Position numbers and translations under genes: made by a program. Positions 6,325 through 13,724 of a stretch of 23,603 bases of DNA are shown in pieces. Source of the DNA: a virus. Position 1 is the first letter of the stretch, and every line of letters starts with the position of its first letter. The stretch spans positions 1 to 23,603 of IMG/VR virus record IMGVR_UViG_3300037847_000880. One strand, written 5' to 3'. Under the pieces are notes generated by a model. It had not been told where the DNA came from. It worked only from the letters and a program-made list of their open reading frames with translations, and searched no databases.

Positions 6325-6968
6325 GCTTTACATTAACCACATTAACAGCATCAATAAAAGAATGGACTGAAAATGACGAGTCCACTTTTGTAGCAGAGAT
6401 ACCTTTCTTCATTACAAACGCAGAAGAGAGAATATTTAAATCTGTAGATTTAGATTATTTTAGAAAAAATGTTACTGGTTCTTTGACAAGTGGTAATAAA
6501 TTCTTAGAAAAGCCATCTGATTATTTAGCGACTCATTCATTATCATATGTGAACGCTAGTAGTGAAAATGTATTCTTACTACAAAAAGATGTAAATTTTA
6601 TTCAAGAATATACGGCAAATCCAGCTACAACTGGATCTCCTATTTATTATGCACAGTTTGATGTTGATACTTTTATAGTGGCTCCAACTCCTAGTAGTAG
6701 TTTTGCAGTAGAGCTTCACTATTATTACAGACCAGCTTCTCTTACCACAGATGACTCTGGAACAACATGGATCAGCACAAACGCACCAGATGCTCTTCTG
6801 TATGCTTCTCTTGTAGAGGCTTATACCTTTATGAAAGGCGAGGCAGATCTTATACAATTATATAACACAAGATATGCAGAAGCCTTGAGTAGACTCAAGA
6901 CATACGCAGAGGGTAGAAACTATTCTGACTCTTATAGAGATGGTTTGGTAAGAGTTCCTAAGTCTTGA
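6321..6968 (+). CDS. Phage adaptor protein (SU10-adaptor-like)
   Basis: A 215-residue protein with a helical N-terminus (LTASIKEWTENDESTFVAEI, then FITNAEERIFKSVDLDYFRK). A beta-rich middle (SYVNASSENVFLLQKDV, TFIVAPTPSSSFAVELHYYY) and a helical C-terminal part (DALLYASLVEAYTFMKGEAD, RYAEALSRLKTYAEGRNYSD) follow. This layout is that of the phage adaptor family found in SU10-type and marine podoviruses, which forms a ring between portal and tail. The gene follows the gp4-like gene, as expected of a two-part neck. Its stop codon lies inside the -35 element of the next promoter. Confidence 0.72.
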   Translation: MSFTLTTLTASIKEWTENDESTFVAEIPFFITNAEERIFKSVDLDYFRKNVTGSLTSGNKFLEKPSDYLATHSLSYVNASSENVFLLQKDVNFIQEYTANPATTGSPIYYAQFDVDTFIVAPTPSSSFAVELHYYYRPASLTTDDSGTTWISTNAPDALLYASLVEAYTFMKGEADLIQLYNTRYAEALSRLKTYAEGRNYSDSYRDGLVRVPKS

Positions 6969-6992
6969 CATTTATAAGATAAAATTTATAGT
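6965..6992 (+). promoter_or_regulatory. Sigma70-type promoter of the 7000-7719 gene
   Basis: A perfect -35 box TTGACA at 6965-6970 is followed after 16 bp by TATAGT (6987-6992), five of six -10 consensus bases. The expected transcription start falls at about 6999-7000, on the A of the ATG itself, so the transcript would be leaderless or nearly so. No Shine-Dalgarno sequence lies before this ATG. The -35 overlaps the stop codon of the adaptor gene. It is the only strong promoter pattern I found inside the structural gene run. Confidence 0.65.
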
Positions 6993-7000
6993 ATCTTATA
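6973..7000. repeat. Perfect 9-bp inverted repeat over promoter and start
   Basis: TATAAGATA (6973-6981) and TATCTTATA (6992-7000) are exact inverted copies separated by ten bases. The repeat spans the spacer, the last base of the -10 box and the first base of the ATG. It could be an operator for a dimeric regulator or, as RNA read from upstream, a hairpin that hides the start codon. It has no T-tract after it, so it is not a typical terminator. Confidence 0.75.
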
Positions 7001-7719
7001 TGAAGAAAAAAAGTATAGCGATTGTTGCTCTAGGCAACAGTTTTTCAGAATACATTTTAGCTAAAATACGAAGCGAAAAGTTTGATGAAGTATGGACTAT
7101 TAATTCCATGTCTGGTGTTATTTATCACGATAAATGTTTTATGATGGATCCACCATCAAGATTTCTTGATACGCCTAATGCGGGCAAACAAACAGATATC
7201 ATGCAAGATAGATTAACAAAAAAAATGGACATACCTATTTATTCTTGTACTTTAGATAAGAGATGTCCAGACGTAATAGAATATCCTTTACAAGAAGTTA
7301 TACATAAAAGTGGTTATGCCTATTTTAACAATACTGTGTCTTATGCCATTGCTTATGCAATTATACAAGATATTACAGATTTGCATTTATATGGAATAGA
7401 TTTCACACATAAAGATGTAGCTTTTGCAGAGGCTGGCAGAGCTTGTTGTGAGTTTTGGTTAGCCATAGCTATATCAAAAAAGATTAAAATACATATAGCT
7501 CATAGCTCTTCTTTACTTGATATGAATGTGCCAGATGATCAAAAACTCTATGGTTATCATAGATTAGATGATCCGCTTGTATCTACTGCAACAAACGGAA
7601 ATATGTTAATAACTAAAAAATCAAAACTAGAACCACCAGAACCACTAGACTCAAAGCCTAATTTAATAGGCAGAGAAGATATACCTGGAATTAGCTATGA
7701 GGAGAAAGAAAATGTTTAA
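7000..7719 (+). CDS. DUF115/MptE-like Rossmann-type protein of unknown function
   Basis: A 239-residue protein. It starts with a Rossmann-like strand and Gly/Ser loop (SIAIVALGNSFSEYIL, residues 5-20). TINSMSGVIYHDKCFMMDPP (33-52), YPLQEVIHKSGYAYFNNTVS (95-114), LYGIDFTH (130-137) and AGRACCEFWLAIA (145-157) follow. The pattern resembles proteins related to DUF115, MptE and sialyltransferase-like folds, in which the LYG-D-F strand end and the following helix shape the active site. It is widespread in marine phages as a hypothetical protein. It does not look like a virion part, and it interrupts the structural operon behind its own promoter. A role in sugar, nucleotide or surface modification is possible but not shown. 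The C-terminal 50 residues are a polar, proline-containing tail. ATG 7000 is the start because the strand begins directly after it. Confidence 0.7.
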   Translation: MKKKSIAIVALGNSFSEYILAKIRSEKFDEVWTINSMSGVIYHDKCFMMDPPSRFLDTPNAGKQTDIMQDRLTKKMDIPIYSCTLDKRCPDVIEYPLQEVIHKSGYAYFNNTVSYAIAYAIIQDITDLHLYGIDFTHKDVAFAEAGRACCEFWLAIAISKKIKIHIAHSSSLLDMNVPDDQKLYGYHRLDDPLVSTATNGNMLITKKSKLEPPEPLDSKPNLIGREDIPGISYEEKENV

Positions 7720-7999
7720 TGTAAGTTTTTCAGAAGTTGGTAGTGTAAATGTAAAAACTTCACAACAAGGAGGATTAACAAACGAGCAAATAGCTGATCT
7801 TGCTGTGGACAAAATAGCAAGTATATCAGATCAAGCACCTCCACACATAAGACAACAAGCAAAATTATTTAAAGAACAACTTAAAGGAATTATGTATCAT
7901 TATCTTATCTTGGCAAGAAGAGAGGAACGTGCTAATATTATCCAAGTCCTAAGATCAAGTGGTCAAAAGGAAACGGCTGAATATATAAGGAGACTCTAA
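7712..7999 (+). CDS. Small helical hypothetical protein
   Basis: A 95-residue protein. I chose ATG 7712 because AGGAG (7700-7704) lies seven bases before it. An in-frame ATG at 7697 would put the ribosome site inside the gene and add the unlikely start MRRKK. The first 20 residues are beta-like (MFNVSFSEVGSVNVKTS). The rest is helical, with a regular charged pattern (LTNEQIADLAVDKIASISDQ, PHIRQQAKLFKEQLKGIMYH, RREERANIIQVLRSSG). Similar small proteins occur next to the preceding gene type in marine phages. No domain is recognised. It overlaps the previous gene by eight bases. Confidence 0.68.
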   Translation: MFNVSFSEVGSVNVKTSQQGGLTNEQIADLAVDKIASISDQAPPHIRQQAKLFKEQLKGIMYHYLILARREERANIIQVLRSSGQKETAEYIRRL

Positions 8000-8000
8000 T

Positions 8001-8456
8001 ATGGCTATAGCACAAGCAATGTGTACTTCTTTCAAAACAGATTTATTGAACGCAGTACATAATTTTGCCACAAATGGTAACACATTTAAACTTGCATTAT
8101 ACGCAGAGGGAGGTGGCGGCAAGTCATCAACAACTGCAACTTTAGGTGCAACCACAACTGCTTTCACAACAACTGGAGAGATAGCGAACAGTGGATCATA
8201 TACATCTGGTGGAGGCACTTTAACAAAAGTTGCTCCGACTGCATCTGGCACAACTGCATTTACAGATTTTGCTGATTTAAGTTTTACAACTGCCACTATC
8301 ACTGCTATGGGTGCATTAATTTATAATGACACTGCATCTGGTAACAATGCAGTTTGTGTTTTAGATTTCACATCTAACAAAACATCAACATCTGGAACAT
8401 TTACTATTCAGTTTCCAACTGCTGATGCAAGTAATGCGATTATAAGGATAGCATAA
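8001..8456 (+). CDS. Putative virion structural protein (small, beta-rich)
   Basis: A 151-residue protein with AAGGAG at 7987-7992, eight bases before ATG. The N-terminus (MAIAQAMCTSFKTDLLNAVH) is helical and begins a conserved marine-phage protein type usually found near tail genes. The rest is Thr/Ser/Gly/Ala-rich with repeated beta segments (NTFKLALYAEGG, DFADLSFTTATITAMGALIY, TFTIQFPTAD) and a conserved IYND-type turn. It is likely a structural component of the tail or fibre base. No enzyme motif is visible. Confidence 0.68.
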   Translation: MAIAQAMCTSFKTDLLNAVHNFATNGNTFKLALYAEGGGGKSSTTATLGATTTAFTTTGEIANSGSYTSGGGTLTKVAPTASGTTAFTDFADLSFTTATITAMGALIYNDTASGNNAVCVLDFTSNKTSTSGTFTIQFPTADASNAIIRIA

Positions 8457-8457
8457 G

Positions 8458-9273
8458 TTGTCGAACACTACCTTACAAGGTTGGGGTAGAGGCACATGGG
8501 GTCAAGGTCCTTGGAATGAGGAGATTGACGTTGTTGTTACTGGTGTTCAAGGAACAACAGCATTAGGAACTCCAGATGGAATACCTGGTGTAAACGTAGC
8601 TGCTACTGGTGTATCTGCAACGACTGCCATAAGTCAAACGGGTGCTAGTACAGTTACATTTACTGTTACTGTAGTTTCTGGCAATCCTTCAAATCATCCG
8701 TATTATAATCAAGGTTCAACAAATAAATATGCAATTAATGGTTCTACTGCATCATCAGATGTAATATTAACTTTATATGAAGGTAACACTTATAGGTTTG
8801 ATCAAAGTGATGCTAGTAACGATGGACATCCATTAAGAATCTATACTGCTGCTGATAAAACTGGTGGTGAGTATACAACGGGTGTAACAACAAACGGAAC
8901 TGCTGGACAAGCTGGTGCTTACACAGAAATTACTGTAGCTGATGGAGCACCAACATTATTTTATCAATGTAGTAATCATGCACTCATGGGTGCAACATTA
9001 AACACTGATGGTATTCCTAATATTGTTACAACAACTGGAGCACCTGTAACTGGTAATGTAGGTACAACTGGATTAGGTTCTGAGACTGTTGTATCAAGTG
9101 TAGATATAGCAGTTACATTAGCCGCAGCACAAAGTGGAATATCAAGTGTTGTCACAATACCACAATGTGTGGTATCTTTAACGGGAGTTAGTGCTACTGG
9201 TGGCACTGGCGAGGAATTGGTCTACAGTTTGATCGTTCCTAATCAAACAGCTAACTGGCAAGAGGTCGCATAA
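8458..9273 (+). CDS. Virion protein with a cupredoxin-like domain, TTG start
   Basis: A 271-residue protein. No ATG lies near the start of the frame; TTG 8458 follows the previous stop at two bases, with AAGGA a few bases upstream. Residues 8-20 carry a Trp-Gly motif (GWGRGTWGQGPWN) also present in the tail-hub gene. Beta repeats follow (VTGVQGTTALG at 27-37, ATGVSATTAIS at 49-59). Residues about 80-181 look like a cupredoxin fold. His124 (DGHPLRI) and the loop FYQCSNHALMG with Cys171, His174 and Met177 give the four type-1 copper ligands in the order seen in plastocyanins. Further beta repeats (197-250) and a C-terminal NWQEVA follow. It sits among fibre genes and is probably a tail or fibre protein. 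Whether it binds copper is unknown. The stop overlaps the next start as TAATG. Confidence 0.72.
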   Translation: MSNTTLQGWGRGTWGQGPWNEEIDVVVTGVQGTTALGTPDGIPGVNVAATGVSATTAISQTGASTVTFTVTVVSGNPSNHPYYNQGSTNKYAINGSTASSDVILTLYEGNTYRFDQSDASNDGHPLRIYTAADKTGGEYTTGVTTNGTAGQAGAYTEITVADGAPTLFYQCSNHALMGATLNTDGIPNIVTTTGAPVTGNVGTTGLGSETVVSSVDIAVTLAAAQSGISSVVTIPQCVVSLTGVSATGGTGEELVYSLIVPNQTANWQEVA

Positions 9274-10553
9274 TGGCAAGTACATTTGTAAATAATTTAA
9301 GACTCGAAGAAATGAATACTGGCGAGCAGTCAGGAACTTGGGGTACAAAAACAAACACTAATTTAGAACTCATAGGTGAAGCATTAGGTTTTGGCACAGA
9401 GGGTATAACGACAAACGCTGATACTCATACAACCACAGTAGCAGATGCTTCTACTGATCCTGGTAGAGCCATGTTTATTAAGTACACTGGAACATTAGAT
9501 TCAGCTTGTACGATCACAATAGCACCAAACACTCTAAGTAGGGTGCATATTATTGAAAACGGAACAAGTGGTTCACAAAATATAATTATATCACAAGGGT
9601 CTGGAGCTAATGTGACAATAGCACCAGGCACTGCAAAGGTTGTTTACTTAGATGGTGCAGGATCTGGAGCGGCAGTAGTTGATGCTTTTGCACATTTAGC
9701 AGCCGTAGACTTAACAGTTGATGATGATCTTATAGTAAGTGATGATGTTACATTGAAATCAGATAGTGCTGTTCTTGGTTTTGGAGCCGACACTGATACA
9801 ACCCTTACTCATACGGATGGAACTGGACTTACACTAAACGGAACAAATAAATTAACTTTTGGTGATGCTGCAAGTTTTGTACAACAATCAGCTGACGGCA
9901 CATTAAGAATAGATGGTGAGGCTATAATTGATTTAAACGCTAGCACCAGAGTTGATGTATCTACAGATCTACAAGTTGGTGACGATTTAACTTTAGCTTC
10001 TGATGATGCAGTATTAGGGTTTGGTGCAGATACAGACACCACATTGACACACACAGATGGCAGTGGTTTAACTCTTAACTCTACAAATAAATTAATGTTT
10101 AGAGATAGTGCTTTATCAGTAAGCTCAAGTTCGGATGGTAAACTAGACATTGACGCAGATACAGAGTGTGAGATTACTGCACCGACAATAGATTTAACTG
10201 CATCAACTAAAGTTACAGTGAGTAACGATGTTGAGGTCACTGGTAGATCTGTAGGTGTAACAATAACAGCAGAAGATGATGGTAGCTTTGATTTAGCAGT
10301 AGGTAATGATTTTACTTGCACTACGAGTAATAGTACACAACTTACATTCACTAATGCTAAAGCTGGTCAATCTGGAAATATAAAGTTAGTAAATGCCAGT
10401 AATCATGCCATTACTGCTGATTCTATGGTAGCTATTAATGCAGATGTGCTTACTACGATATCAGCAAGTGGCACATATCATTTAGCGTACTATGTCACGG
10501 CAGATAGTGGTAATGATACAATATTAGTATCAGCATCGGCGGCTCTAACATAA
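9273..10553 (+). CDS. Tail-fibre-like repetitive protein
   Basis: A 426-residue protein. The N-terminus (FVNNLRLEEMNTGEQSGTWG) is a conserved anchor in marine-phage fibres and includes the GTWG motif. A beta-rich part (about 60-135) and two copies of an 80-residue repeat (about 147-226 and 227-306) follow. Each repeat contains AVLGFGADTDTTLTHTDG, then GLTLN-TNKL and a run of short strands, as in beta-helical fibre shafts. The C-terminal part (about 330-426) is again beta-rich and may form the tip or the site where the next adhesin joins. It is strongly acidic and Thr/Ser/Asp-rich. The start uses a TAATG junction with AGAGGT upstream. Its role is most likely a fibre or fibre-base protein. Confidence 0.75.
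   Translation: MASTFVNNLRLEEMNTGEQSGTWGTKTNTNLELIGEALGFGTEGITTNADTHTTTVADASTDPGRAMFIKYTGTLDSACTITIAPNTLSRVHIIENGTSGSQNIIISQGSGANVTIAPGTAKVVYLDGAGSGAAVVDAFAHLAAVDLTVDDDLIVSDDVTLKSDSAVLGFGADTDTTLTHTDGTGLTLNGTNKLTFGDAASFVQQSADGTLRIDGEAIIDLNASTRVDVSTDLQVGDDLTLASDDAVLGFGADTDTTLTHTDGSGLTLNSTNKLMFRDSALSVSSSSDGKLDIDADTECEITAPTIDLTASTKVTVSNDVEVTGRSVGVTITAEDDGSFDLAVGNDFTCTTSNSTQLTFTNAKAGQSGNIKLVNASNHAITADSMVAINADVLTTISASGTYHLAYYVTADSGNDTILVSASAALT
9711..10190 (+). repeat. Two tandem 240-base coding repeats in the fibre gene
   Basis: The fibre protein repeats with a period of 80 residues, so units are about 9711-9950 and 9951-10190. The protein is best conserved at AVLGFGADTDTTLTHTDG, with one or two differences beyond it. 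The DNA has diverged at third positions (for example GGTTTTGGAGCCGACACTGA against GGGTTTGGTGCAGATACAGA), so the duplication is old and the protein sequence is under selection. Unit borders are approximate. Confidence 0.8.
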
Positions 10554-10562
10554 GGATGATTA

Positions 10563-13130
10563 ATGAGTTTAGTTAAGGCAAATGGTGCAGGAGACCAAAG
10601 CACTGGGTTTTATAAACAAAGCATAGATCAGTCTTTACGTTTTGATGATGCCAGTAATTGCAGAATGTCAGTAGTAGTGGGCGATGGTAGCGGCAGTGGT
10701 GGCGGTGACAGACAAAAATTTACATTAAGTGTTTGGCTAAAAATATCCAAACCTGGAAGTGCGGCTAGAATTTTTGAAGGATACACAAGTGCCTCTCAAT
10801 ATACTGGACTTGGTTTTGACAGCACTGATAGAATGCGATTTGATAGATCACAAGATGGAACAACAAATACTGTTTATAGTAATCAAGTTTTTCGAGATGT
10901 ATCAAACTGGTATCATTTTGTTTGGGCAATAGATACAACACAATCATCAGAAACGAACAGAGTACGAATGTATGTTAATGGCTCAGAGCTAACCAGTAAG
11001 GGTGATGCAGTTGATGGATATCCTTCACAAAATTTAAACACAATAATAAATCTTTCAGGTCAAAGTACACAACACGCAATCGGCAGATTTGGTGGGAGCA
11101 CTGGTGCTAATTTTGATGGATATATGGCTGAGATGAATTTTATTGATGGAACACAATTAACACCCTCAAGTTTTGGTGAAACTAAAAATGGTGTGTGGAT
11201 ACCAAAATCAGTATCTGGTTTAACCTATGGTACTCTTGGATTTAGATTAACTTTTGCAGATCCAAGTGATTTGGGTAATAATGCAAATAGCACTGATGGC
11301 ACGAATGATTTTACTACAGTGAGTAATTTAGCTGCTACGGATGTTGTGTCAGATAGTCCTACAAATAATTTTCCAACGATGAATGCTGTTAATTCAAACA
11401 CTAATCTTAATTTAAGTGAAGGAGCTATGAAAATTATTCCTGCTAACACATCAGACTATTATCGAGCTATGAGCACTATGGCAGTTCCTACAAGTGGAAA
11501 ATGGTATTGGGAAGTTAGACTTTTTGTTGCTTCATATCTTTATATATTTGGTTTATATGACGTTAATTCTCCTACAAATCAACGAGCAAGGACAGTTGCA
11601 GCAGCTACTACATCTTCTACAAATGATTATCAAGTTAGAACATCAAACTCTTTAGGTATAGATATTTCAACAGAGGGTGCATCTTTTTCAAATTGGTTAT
11701 CTACTAACATTGCTTCAGGTGATATTGTTTCATTTGCTTATGATGCAGATAATAATAAAATGTGGTTTGGATTAAATGGCACTTTTCAAAATACAAGTGG
11801 TACAGCCAATCCTGCAACTGGAGATGACCCAAGATTTTCAAGCATGGCTTCAACACAATATTACCTTGGTGCTAATATGCCTAATCCTGCAAGTGGTGGT
11901 GCTATGTTTAATTTTGGTCAGGATGATACGTTTGCTGGAGCAATAAGTTCAGCAGGAAATACAGATGCTAATGGTGCAAAATTTAGGTACACTCCACCAA
12001 CTGGTTATTTGGCTCTCTGTAACAGTAATTTACCTGACACTGGTTTCAACGCTGATGAAAGCGACCAACCCACTTCATTTCATAATGCGATTATTTATGA
12101 TGGAGATGGAAACTCTACACAAGATGTTACTGGCGTTGGTTTTAAACCAGATTGGACTTTTATAAAAGAAAGAACAAGTGATGGCTCTCATATAGCACAA
12201 AACGTCACACTCGATAGCACTAGAGGTTACGAAAATTTTTTGGTTGTTAGTTCAAATATTGCACAAAGCACTGGTGTATCCAATGGAAATAGCACAAGAA
12301 GCAACGATGGTTTTCAAACGACAAATTCTGGTGTAACAAACCAAAATGGTCAATCTTATTTAGCTTTGAACTGGAAGATAAATGGTGGCACAACAACCAC
12401 AGACACTAATGGTTCACAAGATAGTATAATACAAACTAATCAGACAATAGGCATGACTATAGGACTGCACGAGGCTACAAGTGGAACTTATACTTTTGCT
12501 CATGGTCTTGGTGCAACACCAGAATTTTTAATGTTTAGAAATATTGATAGCACTGATAACTGGGTATATTGGCATACTGGTATGGGAGCGGCTGGACAAA
12601 GTTTAATGTATTTAAACGTCTCTAGTGCTAGATCGGCTTCAGGTGGTGCTTGGCTTTCTACCTTAAATTCAACACTGATTGGTATTACTACGGGACAAGT
12701 ATCAGGTACCTCTGGTACTCATTTGTTTTGGGCCTTCAGAAGCATTGAGGGATTCAGTAAATTTGGAAATTACGAAGGTAATGCAAACGCAGATGGAACA
12801 TATATTTACACAAATTTTCGTCCTTCCGTTATCTGGTTAAAAAATTATGACACTGGTAATACTGGACATTTAATCTTCGATGATGTGAGACATGAAGTTA
12901 CTAATTCTTATCCAGTTGCAGGAAATGTCAGACAAAAAACCTTAAGAACAGACGGAGATGGAACTACAGGTGCAGGGGGTGCAGACACAGAAGATAATTC
13001 ATATAAAGTAGACTTTTTATCTAATGGATTTAAACTAAGAACTGGTGATACAAATTTTATTAATGCGGGTGACACTTATGTCTATTGGGCATGGGCTCAC
13101 AACCCGTTTAAATTTGGTAATGCGTTTTAA
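10563..13130 (+). CDS. Large adhesin with LamG-like, SPRY-like and triple repeat domains
   Basis: An 855-residue protein with AAGGAT upstream of ATG 10563. Residues about 20-215 look like a LamG/concanavalin-type lectin domain (FTLSVWLK, NWYHFVWAID, NRVRMYVNGSEL, IGRFGG). Residues about 300-485 resemble a SPRY/B30.2 domain (GKWYWEVRL, GDIVSFAYDADNNKMWFGLN, FNFGQDDTFAG). The rest contains three diverged copies of one unit (about 523-604, 648-726 and 748-845). Each has F-x-P followed by an IK/MF/LK strand and a His, Asp or Trp-containing strand, and ends with a Trp-rich strand (LALNWKIN, HLFWAFRS, YVYWAWAH). This region may correspond to DUF7483. Both N-terminal folds bind sugars or proteins. 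With its location next to fibre and chaperone genes, this is the best candidate for the host-receptor-binding protein. Confidence 0.75.
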   Translation: MSLVKANGAGDQSTGFYKQSIDQSLRFDDASNCRMSVVVGDGSGSGGGDRQKFTLSVWLKISKPGSAARIFEGYTSASQYTGLGFDSTDRMRFDRSQDGTTNTVYSNQVFRDVSNWYHFVWAIDTTQSSETNRVRMYVNGSELTSKGDAVDGYPSQNLNTIINLSGQSTQHAIGRFGGSTGANFDGYMAEMNFIDGTQLTPSSFGETKNGVWIPKSVSGLTYGTLGFRLTFADPSDLGNNANSTDGTNDFTTVSNLAATDVVSDSPTNNFPTMNAVNSNTNLNLSEGAMKIIPANTSDYYRAMSTMAVPTSGKWYWEVRLFVASYLYIFGLYDVNSPTNQRARTVAAATTSSTNDYQVRTSNSLGIDISTEGASFSNWLSTNIASGDIVSFAYDADNNKMWFGLNGTFQNTSGTANPATGDDPRFSSMASTQYYLGANMPNPASGGAMFNFGQDDTFAGAISSAGNTDANGAKFRYTPPTGYLALCNSNLPDTGFNADESDQPTSFHNAIIYDGDGNSTQDVTGVGFKPDWTFIKERTSDGSHIAQNVTLDSTRGYENFLVVSSNIAQSTGVSNGNSTRSNDGFQTTNSGVTNQNGQSYLALNWKINGGTTTTDTNGSQDSIIQTNQTIGMTIGLHEATSGTYTFAHGLGATPEFLMFRNIDSTDNWVYWHTGMGAAGQSLMYLNVSSARSASGGAWLSTLNSTLIGITTGQVSGTSGTHLFWAFRSIEGFSKFGNYEGNANADGTYIYTNFRPSVIWLKNYDTGNTGHLIFDDVRHEVTNSYPVAGNVRQKTLRTDGDGTTGAGGADTEDNSYKVDFLSNGFKLRTGDTNFINAGDTYVYWAWAHNPFKFGNAF

Positions 13131-13143
13131 TAGGAGATAAATT

Positions 13144-13722
13144 ATGCCTTGGAAGAAAAAAGATGGAACTTTAATTCAAGCAGGAAAAGCATGGGTTGGA
13201 GATGATAATAAAAAATATCCAGCAGTTTGGACAAGATTTACAGATACTGAATTGAAATCTTTTGGACTAACATGGGAAGATCCACCAGCAGAGCCAACAC
13301 CATACGATAATCGCTTTTACTCTGGCAGAGATGACAAAGGTGATCTAAAAGAAAAATCACTGACTGATATTAATTTAGTAGATGATGATGGCAAGGCAGT
13401 TATTGATCCTGAAACTGGTAAACAGTCAGTGGAGTTAGGGTTGAAGTCAGTTTGGGTAGCTAAAACAAAAGAGAAAACAAATAGTCTTTTAGCAAGAACT
13501 GACTGGATGATTGTTAGAAAAACAGAAAAAGGGACTGCTATACCAACCGCTACGGCTACATATAGAGATAAAGTCAGAACTGCTTGTGATACAATAGAAA
13601 CAAAAATTAATAATTGTTCAAATCTTACTGAATTTAAAGCACTTTTTGATAACCCACTTGACAAAGATGGTAAACCAACTCTAGAAAACGCACCCATTTT
13701 TGATTTTCCAAGTGAGGAGTAA
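13144..13722 (+). CDS. Tail-fibre assembly chaperone-like protein
   Basis: A 192-residue protein with AGGAGA six bases before ATG 13144. The N-terminal half is polar (WKKKDGTLIQAG, WVGDDNKKYPAVWTRFTDTE). The C-terminal half has the SLLARTDWMIVRKTEKGTAI segment (115-134), then YRDKVRTACDTIETKI (140-155). This Leu-Leu-x-x-Thr-Asp-Trp plus following helix is the hallmark of phage tail assembly chaperones (Phage_tail_APC type), which help fibres fold and trimerise. Its place directly after the large adhesin fits. It may act on that adhesin. The evidence is the motif and position. Confidence 0.7.
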   Translation: MPWKKKDGTLIQAGKAWVGDDNKKYPAVWTRFTDTELKSFGLTWEDPPAEPTPYDNRFYSGRDDKGDLKEKSLTDINLVDDDGKAVIDPETGKQSVELGLKSVWVAKTKEKTNSLLARTDWMIVRKTEKGTAIPTATATYRDKVRTACDTIETKINNCSNLTEFKALFDNPLDKDGKPTLENAPIFDFPSEE

Positions 13723-13724
13723 TC

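Noticed and set aside
7697-7699. ATG 7697 as start of the small helical protein
   Set aside because: The AGGAG site at 7700-7704 lies inside that version and fits ATG 7712 at seven bases.
9809-10351. Long open frame (180 codons) on the minus strand within the fibre gene
   Set aside because: It lies wholly antisense to a clearly coding repetitive fibre gene, has low-complexity Val/Ser/Leu content and no ribosome site. It is a by-product of the Thr/Ser/Asp-rich codon use of the plus strand.
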